Below, in pieces: positions 23,693 to 35,500 of a DNA stretch of 44,992 bases (positions within the stretch are counted from its first letter, which is position 1; every line of letters starts with the position of its first letter). Below the pieces are notes generated by a model that was not told the origin of the DNA, searched no databases, and was given only the letters and a program-made list of their open reading frames with translations. The DNA is from Candidatus Levilactobacillus faecigallinarum (lineage in GTDB: Bacteria > Bacillota > Bacilli > Lactobacillales > Lactobacillaceae), in NCBI GenBank assembly GCA_019113985.1, contig DXGJ01000046.1, positions 1 to 44,992 of the forward strand, given 5' to 3'. The position numbers and the translations under genes were made by a program.

Positions 23693-23778
23693 GTGCGTTT
23701 CCTCCTGTCTAAGTCCCTAGCAGTTTATCACAAGTTCTAACAATTGCCAATTTTTTGACAAGAATTCGCGAAACCTAC

Positions 23779-23807
23779 TTGTGTTTAACGCGTTCGTTTT
23801 GTATAAT
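23779..23807 (+). promoter_or_regulatory. Promoter of rpsB
   Basis: TTGTGT (23779-23784), 17 bases, and consensus TATAAT (23802-23807), placing transcription start near 23815 and leaving a leader of about 115 bases. Confidence 0.7.
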
Positions 23808-23811
23808 AACT

Positions 23812-23925
23812 GTCGGTGCGTATGCGCCAATTCACACCCGGTGTGATGATCGCGGTAGTGCTCGGGAGAGTTCTGCGGTCGTGTGAGCACTGGGGAGGAA
23901 ATCAAAAACTATTTGGAGGCATTTT
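23812..23925 (+). promoter_or_regulatory. Structured rpsB leader, candidate S2 autoregulatory RNA
   Basis: Three successive hairpins can be drawn between promoter and start codon: GGTGCG/TGCGCC, TCACAC/GTGTGA and GTGCTC/GAGCAC. Ribosomal protein S2 operons in several bacteria use leader structures bound by S2 to limit translation. Membership in a known leader family was not verified. Confidence 0.5.
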
Positions 23926-23928
23926 ATC

Positions 23929-24732
23929 ATGGCTGTTATTTCAATGAAACAACTGCTTGAAGCCGGTGTCCACTTTGGTCACCAAACGCGTCGTTGGAAC
24001 CCAAAGATGAAGCAATACATCTTTACGGAACGGAACGGCATCTACATCATCGACTTACAAAAGACGGTGAAGTTGATTGACGCTGCTTACAACTACATGA
24101 AGGACGAAGCATCTAAGGGTGCCGTTGTACTTTTTGTTGGGACTAAGAAGCAAGCCCAAGACTCCATCGAAGAAGAAGCTACCCGTGCTGGTCAATACTA
24201 CGTTAACCACCGTTGGTTAGGTGGGACTTTGACCAACTGGGAAACCATCCAAACTCGGATCAAGCGTCTGAAGAGCTTGAAGAAGATGGCAACTGATGGG
24301 ACTTTCGACGTCTTACCTAAGAAGGAAGTTTCCTTACTGAAGAAGTCGCAAGACAAGTTGGAACGCTTCTTGGGTGGTATCGAAGACATGCCTAAGCTGC
24401 CTGACGTTATGTTCATCGTTGACCCACGTAAGGAACAAATCGCGGTTCACGAAGCTCAAAAGCTGAACATTCCAATCGTTGCCATGGTTGATACCAACAC
24501 CGACCCAGATGATATCGATGTTGTTATTCCTTCTAACGATGACGCCATCCGTGCCGTTCGTCTGATTACTTCCAAGATGGCTGATGCCATTGTTGAAGGT
24601 CGTCAAGGTGAAGACCAAGTTGACGAAAAGACTTTCGCGGGTAAGAAGGATGACGCTGCTAAGAAAGACGCAGCCAAGTCTGACAACTCGATGGAAGACA
24701 TCGTGAACGCTGTTGAAGGCGACAACAAGTAA
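23929..24732 (+). CDS. rpsB: 30S ribosomal protein S2
   Basis: A 267-residue S2 with the family opening [42 protein letters not shown] and a Lys/Asp/Ala-rich C-terminal tail. S2 joins the small subunit late, between head and body, and is needed for S1 binding. TTTGGAGG precedes the ATG. It is the first gene of the usual rpsB-tsf pair, but a terminator follows it, so tsf is made by readthrough or from its own promoter. Codon use is strongly biased. Confidence 0.98.
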   Translation: MAVISMKQLLEAGVHFGHQTRRWNPKMKQYIFTERNGIYIIDLQKTVKLIDAAYNYMKDEASKGAVVLFVGTKKQAQDSIEEEATRAGQYYVNHRWLGGTLTNWETIQTRIKRLKSLKKMATDGTFDVLPKKEVSLLKKSQDKLERFLGGIEDMPKLPDVMFIVDPRKEQIAVHEAQKLNIPIVAMVDTNTDPDDIDVVIPSNDDAIRAVRLITSKMADAIVEGRQGEDQVDEKTFAGKKDDAAKKDAAKSDNSMEDIVNAVEGDNK

Positions 24733-24787
24733 TTAAATGCGGGGTGCCGGTAACGGTACTTTCCAAATATATGCTTTAAAGCACCTT

Positions 24788-24839
24788 AGGCTGGCTTAAT
24801 TAGGACCGTACATGGCCTGAGATTAGGTCAGCCTTTTTT
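24788..24839 (+). terminator. Terminator between rpsB and tsf
   Basis: AGGCTGGCTTAAT pairs (with G-U pairs) with ATTAGGTCAGCCT, then a run of T. Confidence 0.75.
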
Positions 24840-24880
24840 GGTGGGATAAAAGATAGACTTTTATAAGGAGGCCATTACAC

Positions 24881-25765
24881 ATGGCAAGCAAGATTACGGC
24901 TGCACAAGTTAAGGAATTACGTGACAAGACCCAAGTCGGCATGATGGACGCTAAGAAGGCACTGGTTGCTTCCGAAGGCGACATGGACAAAGCAATCGAT
25001 TTTCTGCGTGAAAAGGGAATTGCTAAGGCCAAGAAGAAGAGTGGCAACGTTGCTGCTAACGGTTTAGCTAAAGTGGTTGTTGCTGGTAACACGGCAGCTA
25101 TCATTGAAGTGAACTCTGAAACGGACTTTGTGGCAACCAACGACACGTTCAACGGTTTAGTTGACACGATTGGTGACACGATTGCTAAGCAACAACCAGC
25201 TGACCTGGATGCTGCCTTGGCCTTGAAGACGGCTGATGGCGAAACCATCAACGAAGCCATCGTTAAGACCACGCAAGTTACCAGCGAAAACGTACAATTA
25301 CGTCGTTTCACCGTTGTTAACAAGACTGACGGCCAAGTCTTTGGTGCTTACTTACACCAAGGTGGTCAAATCGCTGCTGTGGTTGTCTTAGACGGTGCTG
25401 ATGAAGCCACTGCTAAGGACGTTGCCATGCACGTTGCCGCCATCAACCCAGAATTCGTCTCCAAGGACGACATTCCAGCTGACCGGTTAGCTCACGAACG
25501 TGAAGTTCTGAAGCAAGAAGCCCTGAACGAAGGCAAGCCTGAAAAGATCGTCGAAAAGATGGTTGAAGGCCGTCTGCACAAGTTCTTGTCTGAAATCAGC
25601 TTAGCTGACCAACCATTCGTCAAGGATGGCGACCAAACGGTTGGCCAATTCGTTGCCAGCAAGGGTGGCAAGTTGGTAAGCTTCGTTCGTTACGAAGTTG
25701 GCGAAGGTATCGAAAAGCCAACGGTTGACCTGGCCAAGGAAGTCCAAGACCAAATCAACGGTTAA
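24881..25765 (+). CDS. tsf: Elongation factor Ts
   Basis: A 294-residue guanine nucleotide exchange factor that recycles EF-Tu-GDP to EF-Tu-GTP. It shows the N-terminal UBA-like [24 protein letters not shown], the core [11 protein letters not shown] motif and the C-terminal core domains at expected length. AAGGAGG precedes the ATG. Codon bias marks high expression. Confidence 0.98.
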   Translation: MASKITAAQVKELRDKTQVGMMDAKKALVASEGDMDKAIDFLREKGIAKAKKKSGNVAANGLAKVVVAGNTAAIIEVNSETDFVATNDTFNGLVDTIGDTIAKQQPADLDAALALKTADGETINEAIVKTTQVTSENVQLRRFTVVNKTDGQVFGAYLHQGGQIAAVVVLDGADEATAKDVAMHVAAINPEFVSKDDIPADRLAHEREVLKQEALNEGKPEKIVEKMVEGRLHKFLSEISLADQPFVKDGDQTVGQFVASKGGKLVSFVRYEVGEGIEKPTVDLAKEVQDQING

Positions 25766-25772
25766 TGAACCG

Positions 25773-25810
25773 AAAAAAGGCGTAGCTGCTCCGGCAGTCT
25801 ACGCTTTTCT
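25773..25810 (+). terminator. Terminator after tsf
   Basis: AAAAGGCGTAG pairs with CTACGCTTTT (one bulge), followed by T-rich sequence. Confidence 0.75.
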
Positions 25811-25849
25811 TATGAGTAAATTTTTGACGAAATTGTGAATTCATCACCC

Positions 25850-25878
25850 CTGACTATCACTAACCCTGGGAATATGAT
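25850..25878 (+). promoter_or_regulatory. Promoter of pyrH-frr
   Basis: CTGACT (25850-25855), 17 bases, TATGAT (25873-25878), about 36 bases before the pyrH start. Confidence 0.6.
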
Positions 25879-25913
25879 AAAATTGTTCTCAGAATATAAT
25901 AGGAGGAAACAGC

Positions 25914-26639
25914 ATGGCGGACGTAAAGTATCAACGGATTATGCTAAAGCTCAGTGGCGAAGCTTTGGCCGGAGACAAGGGCTTTGGCATTAATCCCCCA
26001 GTAATTAAGACGGTTGCGGAAGAAGTTCGTGACGTTTACAATCTCGGCATTCAGATTGCCATCGTTGTTGGCGGTGGGAACATGTGGCGCGGTGTAGCCG
26101 GTTCTCAAATGGGCATGGAACGGGCCCAAGCCGATTACATCGGCATGCTGGCCACCATTATGAACGCTTTGGCCCTGCAGGATAACCTGGAGTCAATCGG
26201 GGTACCAACGCGGGTTCAAACGTCGATTGAGATGCGGCAGATTGCCGAACCTTATATTCGGCGGAAAGCCATTCGGCACCTGGAGAAGAAGCGGGTCGTC
26301 ATCTTCGCTGGTGGGACCGGGAGTCCGTACTTCTCAACGGACACCACGGCCGCATTGCGGGCAGCTGAAATTAACGCCGATGCCATTTTGATGGCGAAAA
26401 ACGGGGTCGATGGTATCTACTCCGCTGATCCGAACAAGGACCCATCGGCAGTTAAGTTTGATCAGTTAACACAACTTGACATCATCAATAAAGGCCTTCA
26501 CGTGATGGATACCACGGCGAGCTCATTCTCGATGGACAACGACATTCCGGTCGTGGTCTTTAACCTGAATAAGAGCGGGAATATCCGGAAAGTAGTTGAA
26601 GGGGAAAATATTGGAACGACAGTCTATAGTAAGGGGTAA
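25914..26639 (+). CDS. pyrH: UMP kinase
   Basis: A 241-residue hexameric kinase of the amino acid kinase family that phosphorylates UMP to UDP. It contains [27 protein letters not shown] (phosphate site) and [15 protein letters not shown]. Bacterial PyrH is activated by GTP and inhibited by UTP. AGGAGG precedes the ATG. It is followed by frr after 6 bases, the conserved pyrH-frr operon. Confidence 0.97.
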   Translation: MADVKYQRIMLKLSGEALAGDKGFGINPPVIKTVAEEVRDVYNLGIQIAIVVGGGNMWRGVAGSQMGMERAQADYIGMLATIMNALALQDNLESIGVPTRVQTSIEMRQIAEPYIRRKAIRHLEKKRVVIFAGGTGSPYFSTDTTAALRAAEINADAILMAKNGVDGIYSADPNKDPSAVKFDQLTQLDIINKGLHVMDTTASSFSMDNDIPVVVFNLNKSGNIRKVVEGENIGTTVYSKG

Positions 26640-26645
26640 ATTAGG

Positions 26646-27203
26646 ATGGCAGATCAGATAATTACAACTGCATCAAGTAAAATGAAAAAAGCCGAAGAGG
26701 CACTGAAACGCGAACTGGGTACGATTCGGGCCGGCCGGGCCAACGCTAGTATCCTGAACCGCGTTATGGTTGAGTATTATGGTACGGCAACGCCACTGAA
26801 CCAAGTGGCTTCCATTACGATTCCGGAAGCCCGGGTCCTGATGGTCACGCCATACGATAAGTCCGCCATGGATGACGTTGAACGGGGGATTATGGAATCC
26901 GACGTCGGCATCACCCCATCGAACGATGGCTCAGCGATTCGGCTAGTGATTCCACAGTTAACTGAGGAACGCCGGAAGGAAATTGCCAAGCAAGTGAAGG
27001 CAACGGCCGAAAGTGGTAAGGTTGCTGTGCGGAACGTTCGGCGTGAAGCCATGGATAGCCTGAAGAAGGGCCATAAAGACGGCGACTACACGGACGATCA
27101 ACTGCACGCCTTAGAAGACCAAGTCCAAAAGGAAACGGATAAGGCCATTAAGGGGATTGACAGTATCTCAGCTGAAAAAGAAAAAGAGATTATGACGGAC
27201 TAG
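26646..27203 (+). CDS. frr: Ribosome recycling factor
   Basis: A 185-residue, two-domain protein that splits post-termination ribosomes together with EF-G. Typical segments are [31 protein letters not shown] and [14 protein letters not shown]. It lies in the pyrH transcript. Just before the ATG is TTAGG, a modest site compatible with coupling to pyrH. Confidence 0.97.
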   Translation: MADQIITTASSKMKKAEEALKRELGTIRAGRANASILNRVMVEYYGTATPLNQVASITIPEARVLMVTPYDKSAMDDVERGIMESDVGITPSNDGSAIRLVIPQLTEERRKEIAKQVKATAESGKVAVRNVRREAMDSLKKGHKDGDYTDDQLHALEDQVQKETDKAIKGIDSISAEKEKEIMTD

Positions 27204-27228
27204 TGACCAGGTAAAGGAGTGCTGGATT

Positions 27229-27651
27229 ATGGCAGAAGATAACCAACAAGAACCAGAAAACATTGAAATCACCCCGGGTTCCGAGGAATTTGGGAAGATG
27301 GTCTTTCGTTTAAACAACCCGGTTAACGCCGAAAACGTTTCAGTTTTAAACTATAACGGTGCCGAGTTGGAACAGATTCAGGATGGGGTGTACGCCCAAC
27401 CTGCTTTTGTGAGTGACGAGTTTAACCTGTTCTTTGTCGTGACGCAACTGATTGGGGACGACTGGATTATTGCCTTCTCCAAGGCTACCATTGAAAATGG
27501 GAACGAAATCACCGACTTATCTGACCCCATTCCTACGGGTGAGGGGTTGAACCTCTTGGGGCAAACGAGCGCCGATGACGCCAACAACCTGTTAAGCTAT
27601 TTTGGCACGTTAGTGGACGCAAAACGCGGTGAATGGCGGTTAATCGAGTAA
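27229..27651 (+). CDS. Uncharacterised acidic protein between frr and uppS
   Basis: A 140-residue, strongly acidic, cytosolic-looking protein with no signal peptide, membrane segment or cysteine. After a Glu/Gln/Asn-rich start, the body alternates beta-like segments (MVFRLNNP, NVSVLNYNGAEL, FNLFFVVTQLIGDDWIIAFSKATI) and ends in NNLLSYFGTLVDAKRGEWRLIE. AAAGGAG lies about 8 bases before the ATG, and it follows frr by 25 bases, probably co-transcribed. I recognise no domain. Its fixed place among translation and envelope genes suggests a conserved role, but none can be named. Confidence 0.75.
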   Translation: MAEDNQQEPENIEITPGSEEFGKMVFRLNNPVNAENVSVLNYNGAELEQIQDGVYAQPAFVSDEFNLFFVVTQLIGDDWIIAFSKATIENGNEITDLSDPIPTGEGLNLLGQTSADDANNLLSYFGTLVDAKRGEWRLIE

Positions 27652-27686
27652 TCCCTGCCAGAGCTTAAGTTTTCGCGCAAATTGGG

Positions 27687-27715
27687 GGCTAGGATAGTAT
27701 CCTAGCCTTTTTTTT
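27687..27715 (+). terminator. Terminator before uppS
   Basis: GGCTAGGATA pairs perfectly with TATCCTAGCC, followed by eight T. It closes the pyrH-frr transcript. Confidence 0.9.
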
Positions 27716-27754
27716 GTTAAGATGAGAGGTTGTAAAGAGCAATGGAGGTGCGCT

Positions 27755-28534
27755 GTGTTTTCATTTTTAAGTAAAGATCAAAAAACCGGCGAGGTGGCGG
27801 AACGACAGCTCGACGAAACCAATATTCCGGCCCATGTGGCGATCATTATGGATGGTAACGGCCGGTGGGCCCAGCAACGGCATTTGCCCCGCATCGCTGG
27901 GCATAAGCAGGGGATGAATACGGTCAAAACGGTCGCGACGGCGGCCAGCCATCTGGGCATCAAAGTCTTGACCTTGTACGCCTTCTCGACCGAAAATTGG
28001 AAGCGGCCCTCAGCAGAAGTCAACTACCTGATGAAGCTCCCCGTCGATTTCTTCGGAACCTTTGTGCCGGACCTGGTCAAGAACAACATCCGGGTTAAGG
28101 TCATGGGGTATACGGCAGACTTACCCGCTGCGACGCAAAAGGCCGTTCGCGATGCCATCGCGGCGACCAAGGACTGTACGGGGATGGTCTTGAACTTTGC
28201 CCTGAACTACGGTGGCCGAGCGGAAATTGTTACGGCCGTCCAACGGTTGGCTCAGCAAGCCCAGGCGGGAGACCTTGACCCAGCCGAGATTACCGAACAA
28301 CGGATCGGTGCCGAGTTGATGACGGGGGACTTAGGCGACTTACAGGACCCGGATTTGCTGATTCGGACCAGCGGGGAAGAACGTCTGTCCAATTTCATGC
28401 TCTGGCAGGTTGCCTACAGCGAGTTTGTCTTCATGACGCAACATTGGCCAGATTTTGATCAAACAACGCTGGAACAGGCAATCTATGCGTATCAGCAACG
28501 TCACCGGCGATTTGGTGGCTTAAAAAACGAGTAA
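27755..28534 (+). CDS. uppS: Undecaprenyl diphosphate synthase (cis-prenyltransferase)
   Basis: A 259-residue enzyme that extends farnesyl diphosphate with eight isopentenyl units to the C55 carrier needed for peptidoglycan and teichoic acids. The P-loop HVAIIMDGNGRWA (catalytic Asp), the YAFSTENWKRP loop and the DPDLLIRTSGEERLSNFMLWQ metal/diphosphate region are intact. GTG start at 27755 with GGAGGTG 5 bases upstream; an ATG at 27722 would lie ahead of that site. It is directly followed by cdsA. Confidence 0.95.
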   Translation: MFSFLSKDQKTGEVAERQLDETNIPAHVAIIMDGNGRWAQQRHLPRIAGHKQGMNTVKTVATAASHLGIKVLTLYAFSTENWKRPSAEVNYLMKLPVDFFGTFVPDLVKNNIRVKVMGYTADLPAATQKAVRDAIAATKDCTGMVLNFALNYGGRAEIVTAVQRLAQQAQAGDLDPAEITEQRIGAELMTGDLGDLQDPDLLIRTSGEERLSNFMLWQVAYSEFVFMTQHWPDFDQTTLEQAIYAYQQRHRRFGGLKNE

Positions 28535-28562
28535 AGTCTACGGACATTGAGGAGCTTGTAAG

Positions 28563-29351
28563 ATGAAACAACGGGTTATCACGGCGATTGTCGCCCTAAT
28601 TATCTTTATTCCGATTATCATTGCCGGGGGCATCTGGGTCGATATTGCGGCCTTTGCCTTGGGATTGGTGGCGTTATCGGAAGTTTTGATTATGCGCAAG
28701 AAGTTATTGGTAAGTCCCGAGGCCATTATCTCTGGCCTGGGCATCCTGGTGGTGATTGCACCATCACACTGGTTCACGGATTTACCGCATTATTTAAATT
28801 CATGGTACATCGTGTACCTGTTTGTCCTGCTATTGTTGGTGCGGACCGTCTTCTCCCGGAACCGGTTCTCGTTTGACGATGCCGGGGTCATCACCCTGAG
28901 CATGCTGTACATCGGGATTGGCTTCCACTTCTTCATCGCTGCGCGGGCAGTCAGCCTGACGGCACTGTTGTACGCTTTATTTATCGTGTGGCTGACCGAC
29001 TCTGGCGCCTACATGATTGGCCGGAAGTTGGGCCGGCATAAGTTAGCACCCCACATCAGTCCCAACAAGACCTGGGAAGGGTCGATTGGGGGCACCGTTG
29101 TGGCGACCATCATCGTTTCCATCTACTGGTACTTCTTCCCAATTGGCCACTTTAGCCTACCGACCATGGTTCTATTGACCCTGATTTTCTCCATTGTGGG
29201 CCAACTGGGCGACCTGGTCGAATCCGCGCTTAAGCGGTATTACGACGTGAAAGATTCCGGGAAGATTCTGCCCGGTCATGGGGGCATTCTCGACCGGTTT
29301 GATAGTTTACTGTTAGTTCTGCCGGTCATTCATCTCTTTGGTCTAATCTAA
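28563..29351 (+). CDS. cdsA: Phosphatidate cytidylyltransferase
   Basis: A 262-residue polytopic membrane enzyme (about seven to eight hydrophobic segments) that makes CDP-diacylglycerol from phosphatidate and CTP. The C-terminal signature is complete: ESALKRYYDVKDSGK, then PGHGGILDRFDSL. GAGG lies before the ATG, 28 bases after uppS. The uppS-cdsA-rseP order is the standard envelope cluster of Bacillota. Confidence 0.96.
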   Translation: MKQRVITAIVALIIFIPIIIAGGIWVDIAAFALGLVALSEVLIMRKKLLVSPEAIISGLGILVVIAPSHWFTDLPHYLNSWYIVYLFVLLLLVRTVFSRNRFSFDDAGVITLSMLYIGIGFHFFIAARAVSLTALLYALFIVWLTDSGAYMIGRKLGRHKLAPHISPNKTWEGSIGGTVVATIIVSIYWYFFPIGHFSLPTMVLLTLIFSIVGQLGDLVESALKRYYDVKDSGKILPGHGGILDRFDSLLLVLPVIHLFGLI

Positions 29352-29440
29352 CGCGAGACGTTCGCTTGCGTCGCCGCGGAGGCTAATGTATGCTAAAGAG
29401 CAACAAATAACGACTACGGACTGAAGAAGGGACGAAATCT

Positions 29441-30718
29441 GTGATTACAACGATTATTACCTTTATCATTGTCTTCGGTATCCTAGTAATTGTGCACGAA
29501 TTTGGGCATTTTTACTTTGCCAAACGCGGTGGCATCTTAGTACGTGAATTCTCCATTGGGATGGGGCCGAAGCTGGTCTATCACCGGGGGAAGGACGGGA
29601 CCACCTATACGTTACGGCTGTTACCCGTCGGTGGGTACGTTCGCATGGCGGGAGCCGAAGACGACGAAGAAGAGCTGAAACCGGGGACCCCGGTGAGCCT
29701 TTACGTCGGTCAAAAGGGGACCGTGGAACGGATCAACACTAGTAAAAAATCGACGCTGTTCAACGGAATTCCGCTGGAAGTAACGGCGACCGACCTCGAA
29801 TCCGAACTCTGGATCGAAGGCTACGAGAACGGGGACGAATCTGCCGTTAAGCGGTATGCCGTCGACCATGACGCCACCATCATCGAAAGTGACGGGACCG
29901 AACTGCGCATTGCGCCGAAGGACGTCCAGTTTCCGTCGGCCACGCTAGGCCGCCGGTTGATGACCAACTTTGCGGGGCCAATGAATAACATTCTGTTGGC
30001 CATTGTGACGTTCATGCTGATGGCCGTGGCCCAGGGTGGGGTCTCGATGGGGACCAACCAGATTCAGGTCGCTTCGGCACCGGTCTCGGTAGCCAAAAAG
30101 GCCGGAATTCAGAACAACGATAAGATTGTGGCTGTTAATGGCCAGAAAACGGCGGATTGGACGGCCCTCAGTAAGGCGATTCAGCCGCGGGCCAATAAGG
30201 CTACGAAACTGACCGTTGAACACAACGGCAAGACGCGGCAGGTCACCTTAACACCGGCTAGCGAGAAGTCTAACGGGCAGACCGTGGGGATGATTGGCAT
30301 CACCCAGGCCCAAGACAAACGGGTCGGGACGATTCTGCTGTCCGGATTTACACAGACTTGGACCATGACCAAGGCGCTCTTTGGGGCCCTGTGGCACATG
30401 GTATCTGGTCACTTTAGCTTAAACGACCTCGGCGGCCCCGTTGCCATCTTTGCGACGACGTCTCAGGCCACCAAGTTTGGGTTGGTCGGGATCTTAAACT
30501 TCCTGGCCTTCCTATCCTTGAACTTAGCAATTGTCAATTTACTGCCAATTCCAGCCTTGGATGGTGGTAAAATATTATTAAACCTAATTGAAGCCGTTCG
30601 CCGCAAGCCATTATCGGAAAATGTGGAGGCGGGGATTACCCTGGTTGGTGTGGCCTTTTTGGTCTTACTGATGTTGTTGGTAACCTGGAACGATATCGAA
30701 CGTTACTTTATTCGATGA
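29441..30718 (+). CDS. rseP: Site-2 intramembrane metalloprotease RseP/RasP
   Basis: A 425-residue zinc protease in the membrane that cleaves transmembrane substrates such as anti-sigma factors and signal-peptide remnants. Zinc ligands: HEFGH at residues 19-23 in the first helix, and the LPIPALDGGK motif in a later one. A PDZ domain lies between (about 205-285). The insert between HEFGH and the PDZ region (about 75-170) is long and acidic. GTG start with AGAAGGGA upstream. Confidence 0.94.
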   Translation: MITTIITFIIVFGILVIVHEFGHFYFAKRGGILVREFSIGMGPKLVYHRGKDGTTYTLRLLPVGGYVRMAGAEDDEEELKPGTPVSLYVGQKGTVERINTSKKSTLFNGIPLEVTATDLESELWIEGYENGDESAVKRYAVDHDATIIESDGTELRIAPKDVQFPSATLGRRLMTNFAGPMNNILLAIVTFMLMAVAQGGVSMGTNQIQVASAPVSVAKKAGIQNNDKIVAVNGQKTADWTALSKAIQPRANKATKLTVEHNGKTRQVTLTPASEKSNGQTVGMIGITQAQDKRVGTILLSGFTQTWTMTKALFGALWHMVSGHFSLNDLGGPVAIFATTSQATKFGLVGILNFLAFLSLNLAIVNLLPIPALDGGKILLNLIEAVRRKPLSENVEAGITLVGVAFLVLLMLLVTWNDIERYFIR

Positions 30719-30722
30719 TTAG

Positions 30723-32462
<1,740 letters not shown>

Positions 32463-32471
32463 CACTCCGTG

Positions 32472-32505
32472 GAAAAGGCCAGCGCGTACTGCTGGCCTTT
32501 TTTCG
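32472..32505 (+). terminator. Terminator after proS
   Basis: AAAAGGCCAGC pairs with GCTGGCCTTTTTT. Confidence 0.9.
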
Positions 32506-32533
32506 ACGGAAGCACGCGGAAAGGAGTTCCCTC

Positions 32534-35500
32534 GTGGACGAAGATCGTCATAGCTTATTTCAGAAACTCTTACAACAACTCGATTTGACGGATCAGGCGG
32601 ACCAGCCTGATTTTCAAGGGGCGACACTAGACAAGTTAACGGTGCATGAGCAGTCGCGGCGCTGGCACTTTACGCTCCAGTTCCCGCAGATTTTGCCATT
32701 TACTAAGTTTGCCGACTTCGAGCAACACTTGCAGGTGGCCTTCCGGGAAATTGCAACGGCCGAGGCAACCATTACGGTAGCTGAACCGCAACTGACCAAC
32801 CGGTTATTGGGCGATTATTGGGACTGGGTCGTGAAGCACAGCGGCCTGACTAGTAATTTGGTCCAGGAACTCTGTCACTCCCAGGTTCCCGAGCTGGACC
32901 CGGACAACCGGGTGCTACTCTATGCGCAAAACGAAGTCGTCAAAGACTTTTTACAAAATCAGGCACTGGGACCGTTGGAGGCCACTTATCGGCAGGTCGG
33001 GTTCCCGAAGTTTAACATCTTAGTCATGGTCGACGAGTCCAAGTCGCAGGCTAAAATTAACGAATTTAAGGCGCGTCAGGAAAAGACAGACGCTCAACTC
33101 GCACAGCAGGCGGCCGCAGCCATTGCCAAGGCGAACCAGAAGCGCCAGTCCGATGAGCCGGTCGCCGCTTCCGGTCCTACCCAGATTGGAAAGACCATCA
33201 AGGGTGACCAACCCACCATGCGGATGGTAGATATCACCCAAGAGGAGCGCTCCGTAATTGTTGAGGGTTACGTCTTTGACAAGGAAGTGCGGAAGCTCCG
33301 GTCCGGTCGGCAACTGCTGACCATCAAGATCACCGACTACACGTCCTCCATCGTGGTCAAGAAGTTTTCGCGAGGAGCCGAAGATGAGGCCCAGTTCGCA
33401 GGTGTCTCTGAGGGGAGTTGGGTCAAGGTTCGGGGGAGCGTCCAAGAGGATAGCTTCATGCGTGACCTGGCTCTGAACGCCTATGACATTAACGAGGTCA
33501 AGCATGCTAGTCGGCACGATAACGCACCGGCTGACCAGAAGCGTGTCGAGCTTCACCTGCACACTACCATGAGTCAGATGGACGCCACCAACCCGATTGG
33601 AGATTACGTAAGTCAGGCCAAGAAGTGGGGCATGCCGGCGATTGGGATTACCGATCACGCCGACGTCCAGGGCTTCCCGGCGGCGTTTAACGCCGCGGCA
33701 AAGGCCGGGGACATCAAGATGCTGTATGGGGTCGAGGCCAACTTAGTTGACGACGGCGTCCCGATCGGGTATAACAGCGCGCACGTGCCCCTTGATGGCG
33801 CGACCTACGTGGTCTTCGACGTGGAAACCACCGGTCTTTCGGCGATTTATGATAAGGTCATCGAATTATCGGCGGTCAAGATGGAACACAAAAACGTCAT
33901 TGCGCAGTTCGAAGAATTTATCGATCCGGGTTTCCCATTGTCCGAACAGACCACTAATCTGACCAGTATCACCGATGACATGGTGCGTGGGTCCAAGACC
34001 GAAGAAGAGGTTTTTAAGGCCTTCCGCGAGTTCTGTGGCGACGCCATCATCGTTGGGCATAACGTCACGTTTGACGTGGGGTTCATGAATACCGGCTACA
34101 AGCGACACGGGATGCCGGAGATTCCCAACCCGATCATCGATACCTTAACGTTGGCCCGTTGGCTGTATCCGACCCTGAAGAGTTACCGGTTGAATACGTT
34201 GGCCAAGCGGTTCCACGTGAGCTTGGAGCACCATCACCGGGCCGTGTACGATGCCGAATCTACGGGACATCTGAACTATCTGTTCTTGAAGGATGCCGAG
34301 AAACGGTACCACGTTGCGTACCATGACCAGCTAAATGATCACATGGCCGATAACGATGCTTATAAGCACGCCCGGCCCAATCACGCCATTATCTACGCCA
34401 AGACGCAGGAGGGCTTGAAAAATCTGTTTAAGCTGGTCTCAGCCTCAAACGTGGAGTACTTCTATCGGGTTCCCCGGGTCCCTCGAAGCTTGCTCGACCA
34501 TTACCGTGAGGGCTTGATTGTTGGGTCGGCCTGCTCGTCTGGTGAAGTGTTTACCGCGATGATGCAGAAGGGGCAGGTCGAGGCGGCGGCCAAGGCCAAA
34601 TACTACGACTACCTCGAAGTGCAACCTCCACAGGCTTACCAACCGCTGCTGGATTCCAAGCTGATTGCCGATGAGGACCACCTACACGAAATCATTCAAA
34701 ACATGATTCAACTGGGACACGACCTGGATAAGCCGGTAGTGGCTACCGGGGATGTGCATTACCTGAACCCCGTCGATGCCATTTACCGCAAGATCTTGAT
34801 TCACTCTCAGGGGGGCGCTAACCCCCTGAACCGGCAAGAATTACCGCCGGTACCGTTCTTGACCACCGACGAGATGCTGGAACAGTTCAGCTTTTTGGAC
34901 GATGCGACGGCTAAGGAAATCGTGGTCACCAACACTCATAAGATTGCTGACGAGATCGACGACATCCACCCATTGAAGGACAAGCTGTACACGCCCCGGA
35001 TGGAGGGCGCTGAGGACGAAATCCGGGAACGGACCATGAACACGGCCCACGCCTGGTATGGCGACCCACTTCCCGAGCTGGTGCAACACCGAGTCGACCG
35101 GGAATTGAAGTCAATCATCGGGAACGGGTTCTCCGTGATTTACCTGATTGCCCAGCGACTGGTAGCCAAGTCCAATAATGACGGATACTTGGTTGGGTCT
35201 CGGGGGTCGGTTGGGTCCAGTGTGGTTGCGACGTTCACTGGGATTACCGAAGTGAATCCGTTGCCGCCACATTATCGCTGTCCCAACTGTCAGTATTCTC
35301 ACTTCTATACCAAGGGAGAATACAGTTCGGGGTATGATTTGCCGGAAAAGAACTGTCCCAAGTGTGGCACGTTGATGATCGGTGACGGACATAACATCCC
35401 ATTCGAAACTTTCTTGGGATTCAAGGGAAACAAGGTCCCCGATATCGATTTGAACTTCTCCGGAGACTACCAACCGATTGCCCATAACTACACCAAGGTG

